Assembly: GCA_002243285.1 (NCBI GenBank) | Contig: CP022585.1 | Span: 4,452,641 to 4,516,640, forward strand | Direction: 5' to 3' | DNA from: Candidatus Fluviicola riflensis | GTDB taxonomy: Bacteria > Bacteroidota > Bacteroidia > Flavobacteriales_D > Crocinitomicaceae | DNA: 64,000 nt | Notes under the pieces: generated by a model | Told to the model about the DNA's origin: nothing | Database searches by the model: none | The model's input: the letters and a program-made list of their open reading frames with translations, nothing else | Part shown: in pieces, positions 34,856-42,986 of the stretch | Position numbering within the stretch: position 1 is the first letter of the stretch | Layout: each line of letters begins with the position of its first letter | Translations under genes and position numbers: made by a program

Positions 34856-34887
34856 TTTGTGCACAATCAAATTGTGATGAAAATACG

Positions 34888-34918
34888 TTGTGTTTTCATA
34901 ATGAATTAGTTAGATTTG
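34888..34918 (+). promoter_or_regulatory. promoter of the T9SS cargo gene at 34943
   Basis: TTG (34888-34890), a 20-base spacer, then TAGATTTG (34911-34918), a full match to the Bacteroidota TAnnTTTG -7 box at suitable spacing. The ATG follows 24 bases later. Confidence 0.65.
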
Positions 34919-34942
34919 CGACATATTTTAAAAACGCAATAA

Positions 34943-36877
34943 ATGCTACGCACAAATTACTACTTCTTAGCAGCGCTATCAGTGCTGTTTTGCACCAACC
35001 TTTGGTCACAGGGGATTCCAAATCCGGAAATTTTATACTACAAATTTGATGAGGTCGGTACAACAGTTACCAACTACGCAACCAATCCTCCTGCAGGAAC
35101 AGCTACAGCAACACTGCTGGGTGGTGTTACCCAAGGTTCAACAGGCCAGTGTAACGGAGCGATCATCGGATCAGGAACTGCTTCTTCAACCGATTATATG
35201 AACACCAATTGGGCACCCAGCCTGAACTCGGCAACTCCATGGACCCTTTCTTTTTGGACCTCCGACATTGGCGCTTCTTCTACATTGTTCTACATTTTTG
35301 GTGACGCCAACTCCAATTCTTTCCGATGCTTTACCAATGGTGTAGCAGGAGCCAGCAACTGGATTTTAAGATGTACCGGCATGACAGATGTATATATCAA
35401 CGGTGCTGCTATCGTTGCTCCTACCATGACAACGTTCACGTTTGATCCTACCACCATGAATATCAAAGGCTATGTGAATGGTGTACTCGTAACTACCGTT
35501 GCTCAAACGAATGTTCCCATTTCAGGTGTGGGCCCACTCAAAGTATGTGGATATGGTACCAATGTAGGTTTGCCTTCCGGTGGTAAGATGGATGAGTTCC
35601 GTTTATACGACCGTGTTATTTCCGATGCTGATATCATGCAGTTGTATACGCGAAGCACAATCGATACAGTAAATGTTCTTTCTTGTGGAGATTACACAAG
35701 CCCGAGTGGAAACTATACCTGGACAACCAACGGAACTTATTCGGATACCATTCCAAATTCATATTGCGGTGACAGCTTATTGACGATCAACTTAACAATC
35801 GCTCAGCCTAGTTTTGATACGATGGATGTTACTACATGCGATTCTTTCGACAGTCCGAGCGGTTTGTATAACTGGACAACTTCAGGAATGTATTACGACA
35901 CGATTCCAAATGCAGCAGGCTGTGATAGTTTGCTTACCATTAACCTGACAATCAATAATTCTACTTACGATACAATGGATGTGACGGCTTGTGAAAGCTA
36001 CGACAGCCCAAGCGGTTTGTATAACTGGACCACTTCAGGAATGTATTACGATACCATCCCGAATATGATCGGTTGTGATAGTTTGCTCACAATTAACTTA
36101 ACAGTCAATTACATGACATCAGATAGTATCGTGCTTACGGAGTGTGATTCCCTGGTAAGCCCAAGCGGCAATTATACCTGGACAACTTCCGGAATCTATT
36201 ATGACACAATTCCAAATGCTGCGGGTTGCGATAGTTTGATGACATTCAATTTAACGATCCTGGAAAGTACCGTTTCAACAATTACTCCTGCATCATGCGG
36301 CACGTATACAGCGCCTGACGGTACAGATTATAATGCCAGCGGAACATACATGGCTATTATTCCAAATGGAGCAGGTTGCGACAGTATAATCACGATTAAC
36401 CTGACTTACTGGAATATTGATACCAACGTGACGGTTTCAGGTGCAACACTTACATCTGCAAATGCCGGAGCTACAAGTTACCAATGGGTTGATTGTGCAA
36501 CGCAAACACCGATCGCCGGAGAAACAAACGCATCGTTTACAGCTACGGCAAATGGTGATTACGCGGTAATGATTGATAATGGTCCTTGCTCGTATATGTC
36601 TGAATGTACTACGATCAGTAATATTGGTATTGAAGAAAACGGCGTAGTGCTGGTAACTGCTTATCCGAATCCGGTTTCAACCAAGCTGACGGTTGTAAAT
36701 GCTGATGCAAAAGCATTGACATTGCGTTTATTGGATTATGCAGGAAAAGAAATTTCTTCGCGGGTTTCTTCGGAAGAAGAAATTACAATTGATATGAAAA
36801 ACCTGGCAACGGGAATGTACATTTTGAAAGTGTCGAACAATGGTTCGGAGCAAACGATCAAAGTGATTCGCGACTGA
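34943..36877 (+). CDS. LamG-like repeat T9SS cargo protein, type A tail
   Basis: A 644-residue protein. The signal peptide (YFLAALSVLFCTNLWSQ) is followed by a concanavalin/LamG-like domain (about 25-235; ILYYKFDEVGTTV, SFWTSDIGASSTLFYI, KMDEFRLYDRVISDAD). Residues ~241-490 are five tandem repeats of ~47 residues with the pattern SPSG-Y-WTTSG-Y-DTIPN-AGCDSL-TINLT. An Ig-like domain and a type A sorting tail (VTAYPNPVSTKLTV, then GMYILKVSNNG) end it. It has its own promoter at 34888 and terminator at 36897. It is probably a surface protein; the LamG domain suggests carbohydrate or protein binding. Confidence 0.85.
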   Translation: MLRTNYYFLAALSVLFCTNLWSQGIPNPEILYYKFDEVGTTVTNYATNPPAGTATATLLGGVTQGSTGQCNGAIIGSGTASSTDYMNTNWAPSLNSATPWTLSFWTSDIGASSTLFYIFGDANSNSFRCFTNGVAGASNWILRCTGMTDVYINGAAIVAPTMTTFTFDPTTMNIKGYVNGVLVTTVAQTNVPISGVGPLKVCGYGTNVGLPSGGKMDEFRLYDRVISDADIMQLYTRSTIDTVNVLSCGDYTSPSGNYTWTTNGTYSDTIPNSYCGDSLLTINLTIAQPSFDTMDVTTCDSFDSPSGLYNWTTSGMYYDTIPNAAGCDSLLTINLTINNSTYDTMDVTACESYDSPSGLYNWTTSGMYYDTIPNMIGCDSLLTINLTVNYMTSDSIVLTECDSLVSPSGNYTWTTSGIYYDTIPNAAGCDSLMTFNLTILESTVSTITPASCGTYTAPDGTDYNASGTYMAIIPNGAGCDSIITINLTYWNIDTNVTVSGATLTSANAGATSYQWVDCATQTPIAGETNASFTATANGDYAVMIDNGPCSYMSECTTISNIGIEENGVVLVTAYPNPVSTKLTVVNADAKALTLRLLDYAGKEISSRVSSEEEITIDMKNLATGMYILKVSNNGSEQTIKVIRD

Positions 36878-36896
36878 TTTTAGAATCGAACGAACG

Positions 36897-36930
36897 AAAG
36901 GCCATCGGATTCGGTGGCCTTTTCTGTTTT
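36897..36930 (+). terminator. intrinsic terminator after the LamG-like gene
   Basis: AAAGGCCA (36897-36904) pairs with TGGCCTTT (36915-36922), followed by TCTGTTTT. It lies between convergent genes. Confidence 0.8.
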
Positions 36931-37285
36931 ATAGTTTACTGAAAAAACCGACCGCGCTTTCCACGTCTTTTTTCGCATTTCCAATCCACACATTTTCATC
37001 ATAGATAATAAACGGGCGCTTTAAAAACGTGTATTCTTCGAGCATGTATTTGCGGTAATCCGCTTCGGTGAGGTTCATTTCATGCAACCCCATTCCACGA
37101 TATTTCAATGCCCGTTTCGAAAACAAGGCTTCATAAGAACCCACTTTATTTTTGATCCAATCCAAAGTATCGTCGTCGATGTTGCTTTGTTTGATATCGA
37201 TCAGTTCCACATTTTTTGGCGGATTTACTTTTCGAAGAATTTCCTGACACGTCGTGCAATTGCTCAAATGATAAATTCGTTTCAT
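36929..37285 (-). CDS. ArsC/Spx-like thioredoxin-fold protein
   Basis: A 118-residue arsenate-reductase-like (ArsC/Spx/MgsR) protein. The active-site-like NCTTCQEIL follows the first strand (MKRIYHLS), giving a CxxC pair. LKRPFIIYDENVWIGNA is the cis-Pro-containing substrate loop. It lacks the clear second catalytic cysteine of true arsenate reductases, so a regulatory or general reductase role is possible. It is translationally coupled to the DUF2079 gene (4-base overlap). Confidence 0.8.
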   Translation of the reverse strand: MKRIYHLSNCTTCQEILRKVNPPKNVELIDIKQSNIDDDTLDWIKNKVGSYEALFSKRALKYRGMGLHEMNLTEADYRKYMLEEYTFLKRPFIIYDENVWIGNAKKDVESAVGFFSKL

Positions 37286-38751
37286 GGTTGTTGTTTTTTC
37301 AGCAAGATAAATGTTTTGTTTTTAGTGACAATTTTCCAGGTGGAACTGTTCAACAAGCTGTCTTTTTTGTGCGTAAATTCTTCTGCGGTTAACGGATACG
37401 GATTTTCAACCGGGGACAATAAGATGTATTCGGCATTTCGGATAATCGGAAACTGGTACACCGATTCGCGCACCGCCAAATGAGGAACAAACGCCGATTG
37501 GGCACTTACGATGGCGTTTTCAGGAATCTGATTGAGAATCGTGTAAGCCTCGTCAACAGGAAATTCGCGGCTGTAATGTGCTTCCTTGTAAATCCGGATG
37601 CGGGCTTTTTCAGCATAAGCAATCGTATTGTCCATTACCCGAATGGCGCAGGCAAGTGAGCAAATAACCGCTGTAAAAGAAGCGATTCGTTTCCAGTGCA
37701 TATTCTGAAATTTGGAAATTGCTTCAAAAGTCCCGATGGTCAGTAAAGGCGCCAGTTCAATGGCGTAATGCTGATTGATTCCCCACATGGCTGTATTGTC
37801 GTGGAACAACTTTTGAGCAAAAACGGGAATCAGCATCAACAGGTAAATTGGTTTCCGGATGAGGCAAAAGATGCCACAAACCACGGTAACGATCCAAAAT
37901 TCGGCTTTCACGCCATTGTTTTCGGGAAAAGGAGTGTGGTTGATAAACAACAATTTACAACTGTCTATCGGATGAGAAAGCAACTGGATCAATGCTTCTC
38001 CGGCGCCGGTTCCCAGTACCGAATAATGGAAATGGGGATAGGTTCCCGAATTGGAAAGCGCAGGCATTACAACACCGGTAATCAGCACAAAATAGAGCAT
38101 CGAAAAACCGGAAATTCCGAGCGCCAGGTATCGCAATTGTTTGTCGCGGAAATAAGTGTAACACATTCCGAAACCGATGAAAATGACCCACAGCGACATG
38201 TTTTCCTTGGCAATCAGGATCAGGATGGTTAATACGACAATACTTCTGAATTTCCGTTTCGCGAAGGCTAGTAACAACCAAGGAACCAACATCGTTGCGA
38301 CAACATTGCTGTGGTAATCAAACGAAAAAGCAGCGAAAATTCCGAAGAATAACAGGAAATAAATCAGCGCAAAACGCTTGAGGTTGGTATTCGGAAAACG
38401 GTAATCGAAATAACGGTAAATGCCGGTTGCCCCGATCAATACTGCAACCAACTGAACAACCAGCAACGTGTAGGTCCCGAACAGGTAAACCAACGGCGAA
38501 AAGATGGGTAAATACAAATCAAAATGATCAGCCAGTAAGTTTTCGGGGACAGTTTTGAAGGTTGAACTGTCGTTGAAACTGAAATGTGCGTAATCGTGCA
38601 GTGCGTTTGTATAAGCGCCTAAATCCAGCGTATACGTACGGAAGCAGTAGTGATTGACAAACGAAATGAGTGCATAAACAAGAGCTGCAATTGCCAGTGA
38701 CGACCATAAAAACGGTTCGCTGCGAAAGCGGGAAATGAGCCTCTGGATCAC
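37282..38751 (-). CDS. DUF2079 membrane protein
   Basis: A 489-residue polytopic membrane protein with about ten hydrophobic helices (for example LFGTYTLLVVQLVAVLIGA, IVVLTILILIAKENMSLWVI). The first periplasmic loop has YTLDLGAYTNALHDY and LADHFDLYLPIFSPLVYL, and a DYHSN motif follows: the DUF2079 layout, distantly related to GT-C glycosyltransferases. No function is established. It sits between the ArsC-like gene and an outer-membrane-type gene. Confidence 0.82.
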   Translation of the reverse strand: MIQRLISRFRSEPFLWSSLAIAALVYALISFVNHYCFRTYTLDLGAYTNALHDYAHFSFNDSSTFKTVPENLLADHFDLYLPIFSPLVYLFGTYTLLVVQLVAVLIGATGIYRYFDYRFPNTNLKRFALIYFLLFFGIFAAFSFDYHSNVVATMLVPWLLLAFAKRKFRSIVVLTILILIAKENMSLWVIFIGFGMCYTYFRDKQLRYLALGISGFSMLYFVLITGVVMPALSNSGTYPHFHYSVLGTGAGEALIQLLSHPIDSCKLLFINHTPFPENNGVKAEFWIVTVVCGIFCLIRKPIYLLMLIPVFAQKLFHDNTAMWGINQHYAIELAPLLTIGTFEAISKFQNMHWKRIASFTAVICSLACAIRVMDNTIAYAEKARIRIYKEAHYSREFPVDEAYTILNQIPENAIVSAQSAFVPHLAVRESVYQFPIIRNAEYILLSPVENPYPLTAEEFTHKKDSLLNSSTWKIVTKNKTFILLKKQQP

Positions 38752-38754
38752 CGA

Positions 38755-39672
38755 TTATCGGTTCTGCATATATTCTTCGTTACGCTTGCGGTCTTCAGGC
38801 GTACCGGTGTTGCAACCATTTGATTTTTTGGTGAAATGATGAATCCACTTTACCTGCAAATGTACGGGCCAGTAATTGCTCGAAAACCATTGAACGGTCG
38901 GTTTCAAACGATTGGCTTCATATACTCCGATTGCAGGAAGGTAAAAACCAAACACTAAATAATCACCACGCCGTACGCGGTATTGAAATCCGAGATGTCC
39001 GTGGATTTGGGCCATGAAGTTTTTCTGGAATTTCTGTTCGGCAAACACCGGTTCCGAATATTCCTGCGAACCTGGGAGAATCATGTAATTGAAGTTCACC
39101 CCCAAACCGGTTTCCAGGTGCCATTTATCACTCAATAATGTGAAACGGTCAGCTGTAAATCGCCCGTAAAGATATCCGTTGTAGAATTTCCCTTTGCCTT
39201 CAGCTGTATTGATCACATTACCTGTAAGATCCAGGTAATTGGTTGTCGTTTTTTCGGTTCCGCCGATGTAATCAAAGCCCAGACCCCAATCTACACGGTG
39301 AATAAGATTGGCACCAATCCATTTGATTTCGCCTTTCTCGCCCCGCATTTTGTAAATCGCGCCCAACACACGTGATTTTTTGAAACGGTAATGCGCCATT
39401 CCAATATCGATAAAGCCGCCCACTCTTCCCGCTGGATCAATGGTGTAATCGATCGGGCGATTGAGATCGTCAACGCCGTCAACCGTTTCGTTTTTGAGAC
39501 GGCTCAGCGTATAATTCGGCCCGAATGAGATCTGTAACGCATTTTTGGAAATATCACGGTAGTCTTCAGCCCCGCCGAAAAAATCACTTCTGCGTTTTTT
39601 AGGTTTGTACTGCGCCATTGCACTATCTGCAATCACTACCGAAAGTAATACTCCAAGAAATAGTCGATTCAT
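38755..39672 (-). CDS. probable outer-membrane beta-barrel protein
   Basis: A 305-residue protein with a signal peptide (MNRLFLGVLLSVVIADSAMAQ) and a basic KPKKRR just after it. The rest alternates polar and hydrophobic/aromatic residues (NALQISFGPNYTLSRL, GFIDIGMAHYRFKKS, YLYGRFTADRFTLL, AQIHGHLGFQYRVRRGDY), as in outer-membrane beta-barrels. It ends with a charged tail (TGTPEDRKRNEEYMQNR). I do not recognise a family. It is 3 bases from the DUF2079 gene. Confidence 0.65.
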   Translation of the reverse strand: MNRLFLGVLLSVVIADSAMAQYKPKKRRSDFFGGAEDYRDISKNALQISFGPNYTLSRLKNETVDGVDDLNRPIDYTIDPAGRVGGFIDIGMAHYRFKKSRVLGAIYKMRGEKGEIKWIGANLIHRVDWGLGFDYIGGTEKTTTNYLDLTGNVINTAEGKGKFYNGYLYGRFTADRFTLLSDKWHLETGLGVNFNYMILPGSQEYSEPVFAEQKFQKNFMAQIHGHLGFQYRVRRGDYLVFGFYLPAIGVYEANRLKPTVQWFSSNYWPVHLQVKWIHHFTKKSNGCNTGTPEDRKRNEEYMQNR

Positions 39673-39711
39673 AACGAGCGTTTTTGTAAATATCCGAATA
39701 CTGACGTTTGG

Positions 39712-41049
39712 TTACAATACCAATGCCAACATTTTTTCCATAACAAACGGTTCATTCCAGTTTTCGTGAATGTTTTCCAGTTGCATTACCTGATCCATGA
39801 TCGTTTGCTGGTACTGTCCATTTTTCAGCGCATCGCTGTAGCGAATGTGGCTAAAGGTGACTTGTGAGTACAACGGCATCCATTTTTCGGGATAGAGATT
39901 CGAGAATTTCGCTTCGATTTTTTTACGCAATAAGAAATCCGGATCGGCCGTCAAATCACGCATTTCAACGTAATTAAAAAGTGCCAAATCCAAAATCGCA
40001 TTTCCATCGGGAACGCGTTGTTCCGAAAAACGATCCAGTAAGCCGTCCCAATTGCCGTTGGCTTCTTTGTACATTTCGTCGAAAACGGTGCAATCTTCAA
40101 ACCCGCAATTCATTCCCTGGCCGTAGAAAGGTACAATGGCATGAGCGGCGTCACCCAGCAACAATACTTTATCCTGGTAGTTCCACGGTGTGCAGCGAAC
40201 CATAATCAGCGACGAAGTCGGATTGTCAAAATAATCGTCTAATAAAGTAGGCATCATCGAAACTGCATCAGGGAATGTTTTTTCGAAGAAAGCAGCAACC
40301 TGTTCACGTGTTGTCAAACTTTCAAACGACGTTTCGCCTTTCATCGGGAAAAAGAGTGTGCAGGTAAAACTGCCGTCGAGATTGGCCAATGCGATCATCA
40401 TAAATTCACCGCGCGGCCAGATGTGCAGGCAGTTTTTATCGAGTTTGTGCGAACCGTCTTCGTTGGCAGGAATCACCAATTCCTTGTAACCGTGATCGAG
40501 GTATTTCTGCGAATAATCAAACAAGGTTGATTTCTGCATGCGCATACGCACCGCTGAAAAAGCGCCATCCGTAGCAAAAATGCGGTCGAAAGAATGTTTT
40601 TCGGTCGATTTTTCTTTGGTATTATTGAAGGTCAGTGTATTGGAGGCGAGTTCCAGGTCCTGGCATTTCCGGTCGAAAAAGTACTTGATATTCGGATAAT
40701 CATCCGCAAGGTTCATGAGTTTTTGGTTCAATCCACCACGTGAAACGGAGTAGATGGCCTGACCTTCCTTTCCGTAAGGCTGGTAGGATAACGATCCGTC
40801 CAGCGCATGCATACAACGACTGTGCATCGGGATGGAAATCGCGCGGATATCTTCCGCAATTCCGGCCAGTTCCAAGGCTTTCCAACCGCGATCAGACAAC
40901 GCAAGGTTGATCGATTTTCCGCTGATTAATTTGGCTTTTCGTAAATCTTCCCGACGCTCAAATACCGAGACATTGTATCCTTTCTGCGCCATAAGGATCG
41001 CCTGTAGGCTACCTACCAATCCTGCTCCGACTACTGCAACGTTTTTCAT
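39712..41049 (-). CDS. kmo: kynurenine 3-monooxygenase
   Basis: A 445-residue FAD-dependent aromatic hydroxylase. The Rossmann start has VAVVGAGLVGSLQAILMAQ, followed by FERREDLRK and the KMO-type SINLALSDRGWKAL. The second FAD motif is LLGDAAHAIVPFYGQGMN, with NCGFEDC typical of KMO. It converts L-kynurenine to 3-hydroxykynurenine using NADPH and O2. The kynureninase gene lies upstream on the same strand, with a GxxExxY cassette between them. Length is normal. Confidence 0.94.
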   Translation of the reverse strand: MKNVAVVGAGLVGSLQAILMAQKGYNVSVFERREDLRKAKLISGKSINLALSDRGWKALELAGIAEDIRAISIPMHSRCMHALDGSLSYQPYGKEGQAIYSVSRGGLNQKLMNLADDYPNIKYFFDRKCQDLELASNTLTFNNTKEKSTEKHSFDRIFATDGAFSAVRMRMQKSTLFDYSQKYLDHGYKELVIPANEDGSHKLDKNCLHIWPRGEFMMIALANLDGSFTCTLFFPMKGETSFESLTTREQVAAFFEKTFPDAVSMMPTLLDDYFDNPTSSLIMVRCTPWNYQDKVLLLGDAAHAIVPFYGQGMNCGFEDCTVFDEMYKEANGNWDGLLDRFSEQRVPDGNAILDLALFNYVEMRDLTADPDFLLRKKIEAKFSNLYPEKWMPLYSQVTFSHIRYSDALKNGQYQQTIMDQVMQLENIHENWNEPFVMEKMLALVL

Positions 41050-41104
41050 GTTTATATTTCTAATTACTTCAATGCTAAACTAAATGGTCAACCTTTCCTT
41101 GTGT

Positions 41105-41549
41105 CTTTGTGTCCTCGTGGTTAGCTAATCTTGAAGAACACCGTTAATTACTCTTTTGAATCCATTCTTTATTAGAGGAGCATTAAAGTTGATCAATAAC
41201 CCTAATTTACAATTTGTCAACTTGAGATAAGTTATTACTTGTGCTGTGTGAAGATTGTTCAAACATTCAACGGCCTTTAGTTCAATAACGACTTTATTAT
41301 CAATTAAAAAATCAAGCCTGTATCCAACTTCCAGTTCCAAATCATCATAAATGAGAGGTAATTTTTTTTGTCTTTCAACCAAAATATCATACTGCTCTAA
41401 TTCATAGTTTAGACAAGCTTCATAAGCAGATTCCAATAATCCGGGACCCAATTTCTTATGTATACACATACATGCTTTAAATACTATTTCTGCTATTTCG
41501 TTTTCTGTCGCCACAACTATTTCATTTTTAACCACACGAGGACACAAAG
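41105..41549. mobile_element. GxxExxY cassette between kynU and kmo
   Basis: The left end CTTTGTGTCCTCGTGGTTAG (41105-41124) and the right end (41528-41549) are inverted repeats, with a 2-base insertion in the right copy. The gene's stop codon (41125-41127) abuts the left repeat and its N-terminus is encoded through the right repeat. No transposase. It splits two genes of one pathway on the same strand. Confidence 0.6.
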
Positions 41550-41559
41550 AATTGGACAA
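41125..41559 (-). CDS. GxxExxY protein (PD-(D/E)XK-like nuclease superfamily)
   Basis: About 140 residues with the family core IHKKLGPGLLESAYEACLNYE (GLLESAY is the G-x-x-E-x-x-Y motif) and the nuclease-like GYRLDFLIDNKVVIELKAVE (D...E-L-K). It ends LGLLINFNAPLIKNG. There is no in-frame ATG near the start: the first codons available are a TTG at 41559 and GTGs inside the right inverted repeat, so the exact start is unsure. It belongs to the same family as the protein at 7123-7497 but is clearly divergent. Function in the family is unproven. Confidence 0.85.
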   Translation of the reverse strand: MSNSLCPRVVKNEIVVATENEIAEIVFKACMCIHKKLGPGLLESAYEACLNYELEQYDILVERQKKLPLIYDDLELEVGYRLDFLIDNKVVIELKAVECLNNLHTAQVITYLKLTNCKLGLLINFNAPLIKNGFKRVINGVLQD

Positions 41560-41611
41560 TAATTATTGATACAACTAATTTGCTCAGATCCTGCAACGCG
41601 CTGTTTGAATT

Positions 41612-42895
41612 TCATCCCAAAATCGCTTCTTCCATAAATTTCCCGAGGTAATACACATCCTCAAAGGAATTGTACAACGGCACGGGAGCCACACGAATCA
41701 CGTTCGGTTCGCGCCAGTCGGCCACTACACCATTTGCGCTCAATGCATCAAACAAGGCTTTTCCTTTTCCGTGAACGAGGATGGATAACTGTGCCCCTCT
41801 TCTATGTTTTTCACGCGGTGTAATGATTTCAAAACGACATTGGTCCTGGTATTTTGCTGTTAATTCATCCAGGATAAACTCCAGGTAACCGGTAAGCAGG
41901 ACGGTCTTTTCATTCAAACGTTCCATTCCCACTTCGTCGTAAATTTCCAGCGAAGCCCAATGAACGGCCATGCTGATTACTGGAGCGTTGCTCAACTGCC
42001 AGCCTTCAGCGCCTTCCATCGGTTTAAAACCTGGTTCCATCTGAAAACGTGTTGATTTATCGTAACCCCACCAACCGGCAAAACGTGGCAGATCAGGCCT
42101 GTTGGCAAAACGTTCGTGAACATACATTCCGGAAACACCGCCCGGCCCCGAGTTCAGGTATTTATATGAACACCACGCCGCAAAATCAACGTCCCATTCG
42201 TGCAATTTCAAGTGAATATTTCCAGCGGCATGCGCTAAGTCGAACCCAACAATGGCTCCAACAGCGTGGCCTGCTTTGGTAATGGCAGGCATATCCATCA
42301 ATTGTCCAGTATAATAATTCACACCGCCAATCATGACCAATGCGAGTGTATCGTCCAATTCGGCAATTTTTGCCAGCACATCTTCTTCGCGCAATAAGTG
42401 TTCACCATCACGCGGAGCGAGTGCTATCAAATCCACATCCGGATTCAAACCGTGAAAACGCACCTGCGATTCCAACGCGTATAAATCACTCGGAAATGCT
42501 TTTGCTTCGCAGAGGATTTTGGTGCGCGTTCCCGTAGGACGGTAAAACGACACCATCAATAAGTGTAAATTCGTTGTTAATGAATGCGTTACCACTACTT
42601 CTTTTGGTAAAGCTCCGACTACACGGGCCGCTTTTTCTGTCAGGAATTCATGGTACGAAAACCATGGATTTTTTCCGTGAAAATGGCCTTCAACGCCCCA
42701 TTTTGCCCAATCGTCCATTTCCTGCTGCACATAGGTTTGTGCCGATTTTGGCTGCAATCCCAATGAGTTTCCTGTGAAATAGCGTACTGCTTTCTCATGG
42801 AATGTTGGAATATAAAATCGATCACGGTATGACTTTAACGGGTCGGCAGCGTCTAGTGCCTGAGCGGCTGCGAGAGAATTCACAAATTCGGCCAT
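41612..42895 (-). CDS. kynU: kynureninase
   Basis: A 427-residue fold-type I PLP enzyme. Family marks: RYFTGNSLGLQPKSA near the start, THSLTTNLHLLMVSFYRP, FDLAHAAGNIHLKLHEW, and the PLP lysine in WCSYKYLNSGPGG. A C-terminal arginine-containing WREPNVIRVAPVPLYNSF binds the substrate carboxylate. It cleaves kynurenine or 3-hydroxykynurenine to (3-hydroxy)anthranilate and alanine. A minus-strand -7 box at 42958-42965 gives a leader of about 55 bases; hemL is divergent. Confidence 0.95.
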   Translation of the reverse strand: MAEFVNSLAAAQALDAADPLKSYRDRFYIPTFHEKAVRYFTGNSLGLQPKSAQTYVQQEMDDWAKWGVEGHFHGKNPWFSYHEFLTEKAARVVGALPKEVVVTHSLTTNLHLLMVSFYRPTGTRTKILCEAKAFPSDLYALESQVRFHGLNPDVDLIALAPRDGEHLLREEDVLAKIAELDDTLALVMIGGVNYYTGQLMDMPAITKAGHAVGAIVGFDLAHAAGNIHLKLHEWDVDFAAWCSYKYLNSGPGGVSGMYVHERFANRPDLPRFAGWWGYDKSTRFQMEPGFKPMEGAEGWQLSNAPVISMAVHWASLEIYDEVGMERLNEKTVLLTGYLEFILDELTAKYQDQCRFEIITPREKHRRGAQLSILVHGKGKALFDALSANGVVADWREPNVIRVAPVPLYNSFEDVYYLGKFMEEAILG

Positions 42896-42914
42896 GTTTA
42901 AACCTTATTTCTGC

Positions 42915-42922
42915 TAATTTTG
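42915..42922 (+). promoter_or_regulatory. -7 box for hemL
   Basis: TAATTTTG matches TAnnTTTG; transcription would start near 42930, about 57 bases before hemL. It is interleaved with the divergent kynU promoter. Confidence 0.5.
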
Positions 42923-42957
42923 TTTAATAATTGCGACGGTTGTTTAAAAACCGTTCT

Positions 42958-42965
42958 CAAAGATA
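42958..42965 (-). promoter_or_regulatory. -7 box for kynU
   Basis: On the minus strand TATCTTTG, a full match to TAnnTTTG, with a start expected near 42951. Confidence 0.55.
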
Positions 42966-42986
42966 CACATTTATAAGACAATCATC

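Noticed and set aside
36929-37285. Arsenate reductase arsC
   Set aside because: It has the thioredoxin-like fold and a CxxC, but no ars operon neighbours or clear catalytic set, so only the superfamily is called.
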